DNA of 64,000 nucleotides from assembly GCA_021802125.1 (NCBI GenBank), contig JAKAAX010000009.1:1-64000 (forward strand), in the 5' to 3' direction. A model generated the notes under the pieces. It was not told the origin of the DNA and searched no databases. It saw only the letters and a list, made by a program, of their open reading frames with translations. The first letter of the stretch is position 1. Each line of letters starts with the position of its first letter. A program made the position numbers and the translations under genes. Positions 25,196 through 33,079 of the stretch are shown piece after piece. The DNA is from Thermoplasmata archaeon (GTDB lineage Archaea; Thermoplasmatota; Thermoplasmata; Lutacidiplasmatales; UBA184).

Positions 25196-26450
25196 GCTCC
25201 AGGTCCGGTTCGACCGGGAGCGGCCCAACTGTCCTCTCCTCGTTCTTCGCGCCCGCTCCGTCCCCTCCGGGTGCGTGCCCAGGTTCCCTCCTCTTTCGGA
25301 GGATGTAGAGGAGCTCGATGGCCGCGATCGAGATCAGCGTGGTCGCGATCGCGAAGAGGAAGAGCCCCTCGGGGCCCGCGAGCTGGACCGCGATCCCCCC
25401 CGCGAGGGGCCCCAAGCTCCAGAGCGTCGAGTTGATCAGGGCGAAGAAGCCCAGGTACTCCGCCCGCCTCCCCTCCGGCGCCGTCCGTGCGACCCAGGAG
25501 AGCATGGCGGGGTTCATCAGCGCAAAACCGAGCTGGTAGGTCGCCCGCGCCGGGAGGAGATCGACCCACTGGGTCGCGAGAAGGTAGAGCACCATCGAGA
25601 CCAGGCTGATCCCGGTGCCCCAGAGCATTCCCGGGACCTCGCCGATCCGGTCCACGACGCGGCCCATCGGGACGGAGAGCAGCGCGGTCACCGCGAGCCC
25701 CGCGACGGCGATGAGGGCGATGTCGAAGGTGCTCGCGCCCAGAAGGTAGGCGTACGCCCCGTAGAAGGTGATGACCGCCCCGGCGCCGAGCGCGCGAACG
25801 GAGACCGAGAAGGAGAAGATCCCCACCCCCTTGAGCTCCCTCCACGGGCGCCGTATGGGGGCGGACGCGGTCGCACGGTCCGGAACGAAGAGGAGGACGA
25901 TCGAGATCGTCCCGACCATGATCGCGCCCACCATGTAGAACAGCACGTCGAACCCGAACCGGTTGACGAGGTAGCCCGCCAGGAGGAAGCCCGCGATGGC
26001 GCCGGCGGCACCGCTGGCCTGAAGGAAGCCGTACCCCCAACCGCGCTCCTTCTCTCCCGTGAGGTCGGCGACGAAGGCGTTCACCGCCGGGGAGCCCACG
26101 GCCAGCACGACCTCGGCCCCGACGAACGCCGCTCCCGCCGCCCAGTATCCCGGCAGGAAGGGCACCGCGAGGAAGAGGGGCAACGAGCCCACTTCCCCCG
26201 CGAGCAGGAAGGGCCACCGCCGTCCAATCCGGTCGGACCAGCGGCCCACGACGGGGCCGATGAGGCTCGAGCCCACGTAGGCCGCCGAGAGGATGGCCAG
26301 GGCGAGCGGGATGCTCGCCCCCTTCTCCGCACTGAGGAAGAGCACGAAGTAGACCGTGAACAAGCCCCCCCGGTTGCTCGAGAGCAACTGGTAGAGGGCG
26401 AGCGCGACGAGCGGACGGCGTTCCACGCGGGAGCGACCGGGGGACGCCAT
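25164..26450 (-). CDS. Major facilitator superfamily transporter
   Basis: This 428-aa protein has twelve predicted transmembrane helices. The MFS loop 2-3 signature is present as GRWSDRIGRRWP, with a second-half counterpart GRVVDRIGEVPG between helices 8 and 9. The N-terminus starts in the cytoplasm with basic residues (RSRVERRP), and the last ~35 residues are a charged cytoplasmic tail. It is a secondary transporter of unknown substrate, possibly drug-efflux-like. It follows atpC by 86 bases on the same strand and may be read from the K-E-C transcript. Its last 32 bases overlap the convergent 24275 gene. Confidence 0.93.
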   Translation of the reverse strand: MASPGRSRVERRPLVALALYQLLSSNRGGLFTVYFVLFLSAEKGASIPLALAILSAAYVGSSLIGPVVGRWSDRIGRRWPFLLAGEVGSLPLFLAVPFLPGYWAAGAAFVGAEVVLAVGSPAVNAFVADLTGEKERGWGYGFLQASGAAGAIAGFLLAGYLVNRFGFDVLFYMVGAIMVGTISIVLLFVPDRATASAPIRRPWRELKGVGIFSFSVSVRALGAGAVITFYGAYAYLLGASTFDIALIAVAGLAVTALLSVPMGRVVDRIGEVPGMLWGTGISLVSMVLYLLATQWVDLLPARATYQLGFALMNPAMLSWVARTAPEGRRAEYLGFFALINSTLWSLGPLAGGIAVQLAGPEGLFLFAIATTLISIAAIELLYILRKRREPGHAPGGDGAGAKNEERTVGPLPVEPDLELSVRRNRAPA

Positions 26451-26536
26451 TTACCACCACCCGGAGGGCCTTCGGGAGGGAGGTCCGAAGACGGACCCAG
26501 GGGAACCCAGGGGAACCCCGGCGAGACCCCGCAAGC

Positions 26537-27607
26537 TCACGCGAGCTTCGTCGAGATGAGGTCCTTCGAGATCCGGTCGCCGGACCACCCGTAGACCTTG
26601 CCGTACACGATCTTCCGCAGGTCCGCCCGCTCCACCTCGGCCTGGAGGAGGAAGCCGAAGATGCCGGCGAGCGAGAGGGGGTACTGCCGCATCCGGACCA
26701 GGTTCTTCTCGGCCTGCTGGCGCTTGAGCGCGAGCTCGAACCCCGTGAGGCTCCCGTTCTCGGTGTAGGTGGAAAGTCCGTCCGCGAGGGGGAAGGCGGT
26801 CCCGACGCTCCCGACGATCTCCTGCACCGTGGAAAGGTTCGCGAGGTCGGCCAGCGCCTTCGCGGTGTACGTGCCGCCGTCCAGCAGGAGCGGGGCCACA
26901 TCGTCCACCTGGATCTTCCGGTCCTTCGCCTTCAGCACGACCATCAGGTTCCGGACATCGAGCTCGTGCGCCAGGTACTGGCGGACCACCCACTCGTCCC
27001 CCTGGAAGAACCGCGCCGCGGAGAGGAGCTGCTCGTAGTACTGCTTCTCGAGGGACTGGATCAGCGGGAAGATGTCCCGCGAGCTGTTGAACGCGTCGAG
27101 CTGCTGAAGCAGTACGGTCCCGTAGCCGAACTTCACCAGCTGGTTCGCGACCGCTTCCACGGAGCTCTGCGAAAGGAGGATCCGCAGGTCGTCGAGGGTG
27201 AGGAGGCCCGCCGAGAGCCCCGCCGGGGTCTCCCGGTCGGAGACCAGGAACGTGTCCCCCTCGGAGATGAGGCGGCCGTAGGCCTTGGCCGAGAGGATGA
27301 CCCCGATGTTCTCGATGTCCCACCGTCGGAGGTAGGCGCCGACGACGGGCCGCCCGGCGAAGGGCGACGCGTTGTAGGCGAAGCGGTTGAGCTTGACGAA
27401 CTGCCGGTTGACCGCGACCTCGAGGGCCTCGGCCCCCGTGAGGGCCCCCATCGCCTGGGTGACCTCCCCGCCGTACCAGGTGCCCTCCAGGAGCTTCGCG
27501 ACCTCGGGCACGTCGCGGGCGGCGAGAAGGGCGGTGTAGAGGTCCTTCTTGAGGAATCCCGGCACCGTGGCCTTGATCCGGCCGAGCGAGGAAGCGTAGG
27601 TGTCCAT
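26537..27607 (-). CDS. atpC: A-type ATP synthase subunit C
   Basis: This 356-aa protein is subunit C (eukaryotic d homologue), the funnel that couples the central stalk to the rotor ring. Signatures include YASSLGRIKATVPGFLKKDLYTALLAARDVPEVAKLLEGTWYG and YLRRWDIENIGVILSAKAYGR, the latter close to the family's D-x-x-N-I/L pattern. The length is typical. It lies 29 bases downstream of atpE on the minus strand, as the last ATP synthase gene of this block. Confidence 0.95.
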   Translation of the reverse strand: MDTYASSLGRIKATVPGFLKKDLYTALLAARDVPEVAKLLEGTWYGGEVTQAMGALTGAEALEVAVNRQFVKLNRFAYNASPFAGRPVVGAYLRRWDIENIGVILSAKAYGRLISEGDTFLVSDRETPAGLSAGLLTLDDLRILLSQSSVEAVANQLVKFGYGTVLLQQLDAFNSSRDIFPLIQSLEKQYYEQLLSAARFFQGDEWVVRQYLAHELDVRNLMVVLKAKDRKIQVDDVAPLLLDGGTYTAKALADLANLSTVQEIVGSVGTAFPLADGLSTYTENGSLTGFELALKRQQAEKNLVRMRQYPLSLAGIFGFLLQAEVERADLRKIVYGKVYGWSGDRISKDLISTKLA

Positions 27608-27636
27608 GGACGTCAGGCGCTCGCCGCCGGCCTACC

Positions 27637-28194
27637 TCAGTGACCGAGGGCCTCGCGGACCCGGTCCTCTCGCAGCCGAAGCAGCTCCTCGAAGGTCAAG
27701 TTCAGCGAACGGCTGCCGTCCTTCTTCTCGACGATGAGCCCACCCATCCCCTTGAGGGGTCGGCCGTCGTCGACCAGGGTCCTGGACCTCGCCGGGAGCA
27801 GAGGGACGTCCTCAGGACGGACCAGGAGCCGGACGTCGTTCCCGAACGTGCTGGTCCCTGCCGAGACCATTCCCGACAGCAGGCCGGGGTACTCCGGGCC
27901 CTTCGCGTAGGCCACGAGCCGGGCGCGGACCTCTTCCAAGGCGCTCGCCGTCCGCTTCTCGCGGGCCTCGAAGAGGACCTTCTTGGCCTGGAGCTTCGCG
28001 GAAGCGACCAGCCGGGCACGCTCGCGCGTCGCCTCGACCTGGGCCCGCTTCTCGCTCTCGCCCCGGATCCGTACGGACTCCTGGCGTGTGGCCTCCTCGA
28101 TCGCACGGCGCTCGGCCTCGAGCTTCGCCTCGAGGTCTCGGACCTCCTTGGCGGAGCGGGTCTCGATCTCCTTCACGAGAGCCTCGAGCGTCAT
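27637..28194 (-). CDS. atpE: A-type ATP synthase subunit E
   Basis: This 185-aa subunit pairs with H in the peripheral stalk. The N-terminal ~110 residues form a charged helix (VKEIETRSAKEVRDLEAKLEAERRAIEEATR). The C-terminal globular part carries DVRLLVRPEDVPLLPA and GGLIVEKKDGSRSLNLTFEELLRLREDRVREAL, the usual E-subunit ending that contacts the A3B3 top. It lies between atpK (36-base gap) and atpC on the minus strand, preserving the K-E-C order. Confidence 0.95.
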   Translation of the reverse strand: MTLEALVKEIETRSAKEVRDLEAKLEAERRAIEEATRQESVRIRGESEKRAQVEATRERARLVASAKLQAKKVLFEAREKRTASALEEVRARLVAYAKGPEYPGLLSGMVSAGTSTFGNDVRLLVRPEDVPLLPARSRTLVDDGRPLKGMGGLIVEKKDGSRSLNLTFEELLRLREDRVREALGH

Positions 28195-28230
28195 GCCGTC
28201 GCCTCCGTCTCCTCCGATCGCGGGATCGGC

Positions 28231-28695
28231 TCAGAGGATCTGCAGGAGCAGGAGGATACCCAGCACGAACCCCAGGATCCAGAGCGTCTCGGGAATGACG
28301 AAGAAGACCAGGACCTGCCCGAACTTCTCCGGCCGCTCCGCGATGATGCCCATCCCCGAGGCGCCGATACCGGACTGGGCCATGCCCGTTCCGATGAGAC
28401 CGCCCGCGATGGCGATGGAGGCGGCGAGGGCGAGGACACCCTTGTCGGTGACGCCGGAGGAGGAGCTGGAGGTGGAGTTGCTCGCGTAGGTCTGGAGGTG
28501 ACCGGAGGCCACGCCAGGGGCGAGCGACGGGGAGGCCGAGGCGAGGACGCCCATGGCCACCGCCGCGACGGCGGCCGCGATCAGTACGGTGAGCCCGACT
28601 GCGACGGCCAGGTGACCCCAGGTCAGGGCCACGCGTCGGGGGGCGTGGGTTTCGGTCGCGGGGGAACGGTTCGCGCGGTCGAGGAGGGCCACCAT
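28231..28695 (-). CDS. atpK: A-type ATP synthase subunit K (proteolipid)
   Basis: This 154-aa rotor-ring subunit has one classical two-helix hairpin. Helix 1 (~86-117) reads KGVLALAASIAIAGGLIGTGMAQSGIG. Helix 2 (~126-153) has the ion-binding glutamate E136 in VFFVIPETLWILGF. A polar loop with ERPEKFG joins them. A further hydrophobic segment (residues ~27-54) and a Ser-rich linker (~70-83) precede the hairpin; this could be a cleaved signal peptide or a third helix. Q107 and the E136-T137 pair are reminiscent of sodium-binding rings, but other ligands differ, so the coupling ion is not decided. ATG 28695 follows a strong TATA box. Confidence 0.93.
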   Translation of the reverse strand: MVALLDRANRSPATETHAPRRVALTWGHLAVAVGLTVLIAAAVAAVAMGVLASASPSLAPGVASGHLQTYASNSTSSSSSGVTDKGVLALAASIAIAGGLIGTGMAQSGIGASGMGIIAERPEKFGQVLVFFVIPETLWILGFVLGILLLLQIL

Positions 28696-28730
28696 TGCGA
28701 GTTGCCTCGAGCCGCGCGTACGACTAGGCG

Positions 28731-28738
28731 TATAAAAG
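28731..28738 (-). promoter_or_regulatory. TATA box of the atpK-E-C operon
   Basis: The minus strand reads CTTTTATA, one of the best archaeal TATA matches in the window, ~36-43 bases before ATG 28695. It predicts a short leader of about 10 nt. The same bases read TATAAAAG on the plus strand, but no plus-strand gene starts downstream. Confidence 0.65.
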
Positions 28739-28818
28739 CTCGGAGGGACCCGCCCTCGCTCCCTCCGTCGCCCGGAAGGGACTTCCGGGGGGCCGTCGGC
28801 GCCCGGCGCGGGGCCTTT

Positions 28819-29487
28819 TCACTCCGGTCGCCCGGCTCCGGCAAGGGCGGTGGCCCGCCAATCCTGCGCCAGGAAACCCTCGAGCCGGCGCTTCACCCCG
28901 GGCCACTCGTCGTCCGTGATGCTGTAGTACACCGAGTCCCGCACGTGCCCATCGGGGAGCACGAACTGTTTGCGGAGCACCCCTTCCCGCTTGGCCCCCA
29001 GCCGTTCGATCGCCCGCTGGCTGCGCACGTTCCGGACGTCCGTCTTGAGCTGGACCCGCAGGCACCCCTCCGTCTCGAAAGCGTGGCGAAGAAGGAGGTA
29101 CTTCGCCTCGGTGTTCACCGGGGTCCGCCAGAGCCGGGAATCGAGCCAGGTCCCCCCGATCTCCACTCCCCGGTCCTTCCGGCGGATCTCCAGGAACCGG
29201 GTCATGCCCGCGACCTGGCCATGGGGCCGGTAGAAGATGGTGAACGGCAGGTCGGTGCCCTCCGCCTGCAGCTTGAGGATGTCCTCGACAAGGCCCTGCA
29301 TGGCGGAGGGAGTGTCGCGTTGACCCGTCCGCATGAACGTCCAGATGTCGGGCGAGCCGCCCGCCTGCAGGAGCCCGGGCAGGTGCTCCATCGAGAGCGG
29401 GACGAGCGCCACCCAATGCCCCTGGAGCGTCAAGGGCGGGTGGAAGTTCATCGGAGCTGACGCGACGGGAGACGAGTTCGTGGTCAT
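28819..29487 (-). CDS. RimJ/RimL-type GNAT acetyltransferase
   Basis: This 222-aa protein belongs to the RimJ/RimL/YjdJ-like GNAT branch. Motifs include TLQGHWVALVPLSMEHLPGLLQ, PFTIFYRPHGQVAGMTRFLEI and EIGGTWLDSRLWRTPVNTEAKYLLLRHAFE. It ends with the CLRVQLKTDVRNVRSQRAIERLGAKREGVLRKQFVLPDGHVRDSVYYSI block. Family members acetylate ribosomal N-termini or small amines; the substrate here is unknown. ATG 29487 sits immediately after the hisIE stop, so it shares the histidine operon transcript. A link to histidine metabolism is not implied by sequence. Confidence 0.92.
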   Translation of the reverse strand: MTTNSSPVASAPMNFHPPLTLQGHWVALVPLSMEHLPGLLQAGGSPDIWTFMRTGQRDTPSAMQGLVEDILKLQAEGTDLPFTIFYRPHGQVAGMTRFLEIRRKDRGVEIGGTWLDSRLWRTPVNTEAKYLLLRHAFETEGCLRVQLKTDVRNVRSQRAIERLGAKREGVLRKQFVLPDGHVRDSVYYSITDDEWPGVKRRLEGFLAQDWRATALAGAGRPE

Positions 29488-30288
29488 CTACCCCTTCCTC
29501 GCGGAACGTCTACGCGCGGTCGGTGGCGCCCGCTCTCGCGTCCGGCCCCGGGTCCGGGCCCGGGCCCGGGCTTGGGATCGGGTCTGAGTCGAAGGTCTCG
29601 ATCGACGTGCCCCCGGTGGACCTGGGAGGACGGGCCGGGGGCTTCCTCGCCCCGCGAGCTCGCCAAAGAGGTCGCTCAGTCGGACGTCGGCGGCACCTAG
29701 GAGCACTGTGAGGTGGTACAGCAGGTCCGCTCCCTCCCAGGTGATCCCCTTCCGGTCGTGCTTCGCGGCCGCGACGATGAGCTCGCTCGCCTCCTCGCCC
29801 ACTTTCTTCAGCCGCCGGCTCTCGTTCTCGAGGAGCTCGCGGGTGTAGGAGCCCTTGGGGGCGTCCGTGCGGCGCGATTCGACCATGGCTTCGAGGCGGT
29901 GGAGCACGGGCGCGTTCTGCTCGACCTCCAGGGGCACCGAGTCGCCGAAGCAGCTGCGAGAGCCCGTGCGGCAGATCGGCCCGTGCGGGACCACCTTGAC
30001 CAGCAGCGTGTCCGAGTCGCAGTCCCAGACGGTGGCGACCACGGTCGCCCCGTGGCCGGAGCTCCCGCCCTCCCTCCACACTTCTCCGGTGGGAGGACCG
30101 AAGAGGACCAGCTCGCGGCGGCGAAGCAAGGCCCGGAACGAGCTCTCGCTGGAGTGCCCCAGCATGAGCACGGTCCCGTCCCTGGCGTCCTGAACGATCG
30201 TGGGCAGCGTGCCCCCTGGCGGGAACCGCGGGCCACGAGCTCGACCGGTGGTTGCACCCCCACGCCGCGATGACCCGACGCTCTTCAC
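29488..30288 (-). CDS. hisIE: Phosphoribosyl-AMP cyclohydrolase / phosphoribosyl-ATP pyrophosphatase (HisIE)
   Basis: This bifunctional enzyme catalyses steps 2 and 3 of histidine synthesis. The HisI half shows LPTIVQDARDG, EVWREGGSSGH, the metal-binding WDCDSDTLLVKV and GPICRTGSRSCF. The HisE half is helical, with LENESRRLKKVGEEASELIVAAAKH and WEGADLLYHLTVLL. After it, about 50 residues form an unusual Arg/Thr/Ala/Pro-rich basic tail encoded by GC-rich repeats (29542-29584). GTG 30288 was chosen because GGGAG lies 7 bases upstream; ATG 30345 and TTG 30354 are in-frame alternatives. The gene follows hisD after 129 bases and abuts the GNAT gene. Confidence 0.9.
   Translation of the reverse strand: MKSVGSSRRGGATTGRARGPRFPPGGTLPTIVQDARDGTVLMLGHSSESSFRALLRRRELVLFGPPTGEVWREGGSSGHGATVVATVWDCDSDTLLVKVVPHGPICRTGSRSCFGDSVPLEVEQNAPVLHRLEAMVESRRTDAPKGSYTRELLENESRRLKKVGEEASELIVAAAKHDRKGITWEGADLLYHLTVLLGAADVRLSDLFGELAGRGSPRPVLPGPPGARRSRPSTQTRSQARARARTRGRTRERAPPTARRRSARKG
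29542..29584. repeat. CGGGCC-rich simple repeat within the hisIE 3' end
   Basis: Short GGGCCC/CGGGCC units recur here (about four tandem hexamer-like copies at 29547-29571) and continue as degenerate CGGG repeats to 29584. On the minus strand they encode the Arg/Ala-rich tail of HisIE. The tail is probably a product of repeat expansion rather than a functional domain. Confidence 0.6.
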
Positions 30289-30417
30289 GGGCGCACTCCC
30301 AGAACTAGAGAGAATGGACAGGCCATGACCTCTCCGATGGAACATCTTCCCCAAGGGAGGATGTCCACGAGGGCCGCTCCGTTGGGACTCCCCGGAGGCC
30401 GGGCGGGACCGCGGGAC

Positions 30418-31788
30418 CTACCCACGACGCCTCCGCGACCGTGGCCCCGGGTGGGTGCCGGACGAGGGGGAGACGGCGGTGGGAGCGGAAGAAGAGGAGG
30501 GCGCCGTCGCCGGGTTCGGTTCCCAGGGGCGGGTGCGCGCGCGCATGGCCTCCGCGTTCGCCCTCATCCCCTCGGCCTCCGCGATCACCGATCCCACGGG
30601 GGCGAGGGAGAGGGCGTCGGCGTGGGTCAGCCGTTGGGAGGAGGTCCAGCGTCCGAATTCGAAGGTGGTGAGGCCGCTCGCGAAGTGCGCGGCCCCTTCC
30701 ACGGGAAGCACGTGGTTCGTCCCGGTGACGTAGTCCCCGAAGGCGACCGAGCTCCACGGTCCCAGGAAGAGCGCTCCGCACGGGGGAGGGTCGCGTTCCC
30801 AGCTTGCGAGGTCCTCGAGGCAGACGAAGAGGATCTCCGGAGCCACCGCTTCCGCAAAGCGCCGGGCCTCCGCGAGGTCCTTGGCCACCCAGATCTCGAC
30901 CTGGGCCTCGGTCTCGGGGGAAGGGAGGTCCCGTTCGAGCCGACGCGCGAAGGTCTCGGCGAGCCCTCCGCCGAGCACCACCACGCGGGCACGGGAGTCG
31001 GCCCCGTGCTCCACCTGCGCGAGGGTCTCCCGGACGAGGAGGTCGAAGGGGGCCGAACGGTCGAAGAGAAGGAGCGACTCGGACGGCCCTGCGAGGGTGT
31101 CGATGCCCACCTCCCCCATGACGATCCGCTTCGCGCTCGTGAAGTACCGGTTGCCCGGCCCGACGAGCTTGTCGACCTTGGGCACGCTCGCCGTACCGTA
31201 GGCGAAGGCTCCGGCGGCCACCGCACCACCGAGCAGGAAGATCCGGTCCACTCCCGCGAGCCGGGCGGCGGTCGCGACCGCCGGGGATAGCCCGTCTGCC
31301 TCCCCCTTCTGGGGCGGGGTGGCGAGGAAGATCTCCGGGACCCCGGCGACCTTCGCCGGCACCGCCGTCATGAGCACGGTGGACGGGCTCGGGAACTTCC
31401 CTCCCGGAACGTAGACCCCGACGCGCCGGACGGGGCGGAAGCGCAGTCCGAGGACCGAACCCCCGGGGAGCCTTCGCTCGATCACCGGGGGATGCTGCGC
31501 GGTGTGGAAGGCGCGGATGCGCTCGGCGGCGGTGGAAAGGGCCTGGCGGACGGGTGTCGAGGTCCGCGCGTCGGCCCGCTCCCAGGCCTCCCGGCTGACC
31601 CGGAGCGCCCCGCCCCACCCGTCGAGCTCCTGCTCGAGGCGCCGGAGCGCGCCATCGCCCTCACGACGTATCGACTCCAGCACGGGGCGGACCCGACCGG
31701 CGGTCGCTTCCAGGGTCGCGTGGTAGGCACGACGCTCCTCCTCCATCGAGGCCAGAGCGGCGGGCCCAAGGGGACGGACCGCGATCAC
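30418..31788 (-). CDS. hisD: Histidinol dehydrogenase
   Basis: HisD oxidises L-histidinol to histidine in two NAD-dependent steps with a catalytic zinc. The 456-aa protein shows VGVYVPGGKFPSPSTVLMTAVPAKVAG, VDRIFLLGGAVAAGAFAYGTASVPKVDKLVGPGNRYFTSAKR, GIDTLAGPSESLLLFD and QVEHGADSRA. The zinc-binding end reads GTNHVLPVEGAAHFASGLTTFEFGRW. The last ~50 residues are a low-complexity Pro/Ser/Arg tail beyond the normal ~430 aa. GTG 31788, preceded by GGAGGG, starts near the family N-terminus. The long open frame upstream is not coding. It heads a hisD-hisIE-GNAT operon; no other his genes are in the window. Confidence 0.95.
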   Translation of the reverse strand: MIAVRPLGPAALASMEEERRAYHATLEATAGRVRPVLESIRREGDGALRRLEQELDGWGGALRVSREAWERADARTSTPVRQALSTAAERIRAFHTAQHPPVIERRLPGGSVLGLRFRPVRRVGVYVPGGKFPSPSTVLMTAVPAKVAGVPEIFLATPPQKGEADGLSPAVATAARLAGVDRIFLLGGAVAAGAFAYGTASVPKVDKLVGPGNRYFTSAKRIVMGEVGIDTLAGPSESLLLFDRSAPFDLLVRETLAQVEHGADSRARVVVLGGGLAETFARRLERDLPSPETEAQVEIWVAKDLAEARRFAEAVAPEILFVCLEDLASWERDPPPCGALFLGPWSSVAFGDYVTGTNHVLPVEGAAHFASGLTTFEFGRWTSSQRLTHADALSLAPVGSVIAEAEGMRANAEAMRARTRPWEPNPATAPSSSSAPTAVSPSSGTHPGPRSRRRRG

Positions 31789-31906
31789 AGGACCCTCCGC
31801 ACGAGAGCAGAGGGTGGGACCACGGTCCGGATCATCGAGCAGCCTCCCACGTGAACGAGAGGGTCCCCAGGACCGGGGGAACATAGAGACGGCCGGACCC
31901 CGGACG

Positions 31907-31976
31907 GGGAGCTGGGAACAGGGAACGGGGAACTGGGAACGGGGAACTGGGAACTGGGAACTGGGAACGGGGAGCG
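31907..31976. repeat. Ten-copy heptamer tandem repeat GGGAACN
   Basis: Ten uninterrupted 7-base units run from 31907 to 31976. Eight are GGGAAC followed by T, G or A; the first and last read GGGAGCT and GGGAGCG. The array lies in the 342-base gap between the divergent hisD gene and the 32131 gene, about 120 bases from the hisD start. Apart from this array and the TATA box at 32098 I see no gene in the gap. Confidence 0.9.
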
Positions 31977-32097
31977 CGTCGGGCCGAGCTCCCCGAAGTC
32001 GCCCCGGAGGGGACCACCCACCCCAGGTCAACGCCCTGATCCCACCGCCGGGGCGGTCCGCCCTTCCCGTATTCCCGCGCGCGGCGGCGGACCTGTG

Positions 32098-32106
32098 CGT
32101 ATAAGT
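32098..32106 (+). promoter_or_regulatory. TATA box of the 32131 gene
   Basis: CGTATAAGT, followed by GTAC, lies 25-33 bases before GTG 32131. It overlaps an earlier in-frame GTG (32095), which therefore cannot be the start of a transcript made from this promoter. Confidence 0.6.
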
Positions 32107-32130
32107 ACGCCGTACCCGGTCCACTTTCCT

Positions 32131-32997
32131 GTGACCCCGAAACGGGCCGCCCGGACCGTACCCGCTCCCGGGCGCACCCGGCTTCGTCCGGCCTTCCGTC
32201 CATCTTCCGCGCCTCAGGGTCGGGCGCTCTACCGGGGCCGGGCCGCGCACCCCGCGCCCCACCGCGACCCTCGGGCGCACCGCGCCCCTCGAGCCAAGGT
32301 CCCTCCCCCCGCGGTGGGCCTCAGCGTCGCACGGGCGCGAGTTCGCGACGCGCCCTGGGAGGCCGCGCACTGGATCGAGCTCGCGGACGTCCTCTACCGA
32401 CGAGGAGAGTTCGACCTCGCCGCCAAGGCCTATCGACGCGTCCAGGAGCTCGTTTCGGGAGGCTCCGCCCACCCTCGGGGCTCCTCGGGCGCTCCCCACC
32501 CCGCGCCGGTGGCGGACCCGCCGGAGCCCAGGCCCTCGCCCGCCCCCGAGGGAGGGTCGACCACCGAGGCCGTTGCAACTCCGAAGGTTCCGATCATCAC
32601 CAGCGCCACCGGGCAGACGCGGGCCGTCCGGTTGCCGGGCACGAACATCCTCGTCGCGGTCACCGGCCTCACCCCATCCGCCTCGTCACTGCCTCCCCCG
32701 AGGCACCTCCGACCGCCAGAGGAGGGCTCGGACCGCCCCCGCGTCTCCGCCCCCTCCCCACCGACACCCTCCGGGTCCGCTCCAGCTCCCACCCCCTCCC
32801 CGTCCCGCCGCCGTCTCGAGCCGGGGTCCCCTCCCGACGCGCGGGTCCGTACCGGTCTGGAACAGGACATGCTGCGCTTCCTGCAGATCTTCGACCGGCC
32901 CGCCCCCTCCGAGGACGGCAAGAAGCGTGCCGCGAAGGATGGCTCGAGAGAAGAGGGCGCGGCGAACGAGGGGACGGAGCCGCCCACCTCGAGGTAG
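32131..32997 (+). CDS. Uncharacterised linker-rich protein with one TPR-like unit
   Basis: This 288-aa protein is not recognised. GTG 32131 is chosen from the TATA box position (leaderless). Residues 1-65 are Arg/Pro/Ala-rich. Residues ~70-110 form a TPR-like helix pair (PWEAAHWIELADVLYRRGEFDLAAKAYRRVQELV) that matches the TPR W-x-x-L-A-x-x-x-x-x-x-G-x-x-x-x-A pattern. A beta-like segment (~150-180) reads IITSATGQTRAVRLPGTNILVAVTGL. Long Pro/Ser linkers surround these parts. The C-terminal helix includes LEQDMLRFLQIFDRP. The style resembles the linker-rich proteins at 22541, 24275 and 62181, but no shared domain is visible. Codon use is like its neighbours. Confidence 0.65.
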   Translation: MTPKRAARTVPAPGRTRLRPAFRPSSAPQGRALYRGRAAHPAPHRDPRAHRAPRAKVPPPAVGLSVARARVRDAPWEAAHWIELADVLYRRGEFDLAAKAYRRVQELVSGGSAHPRGSSGAPHPAPVADPPEPRPSPAPEGGSTTEAVATPKVPIITSATGQTRAVRLPGTNILVAVTGLTPSASSLPPPRHLRPPEEGSDRPRVSAPSPPTPSGSAPAPTPSPSRRRLEPGSPPDARVRTGLEQDMLRFLQIFDRPAPSEDGKKRAAKDGSREEGAANEGTEPPTSR

Positions 32998-33079
32998 TCG
33001 GGAAGGCTCCCCCGGCGAGCGGACCTGCCGAGCCGCTCCGTCGGCCTTATGGCTCGGACCTGATGCGAGGGCCAGTCCC

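Noticed and set aside
28731..28738. TATAAAAG as a plus-strand promoter
   Set aside because: No plus-strand gene begins within the next kilobase; the same bases serve atpK on the minus strand.
31907..31976. CRISPR array
   Set aside because: The units are 7 bases with no spacers, so this is a simple tandem repeat. No CRISPR-like repeat-spacer pattern or cas gene is seen anywhere in the window.
31789..32499. Extension of hisD upstream to 32499
   Set aside because: The frame is open only because of GC bias; the region contains the heptamer array and reads as low-complexity sequence, and GTG 31788 has a ribosome-binding site.
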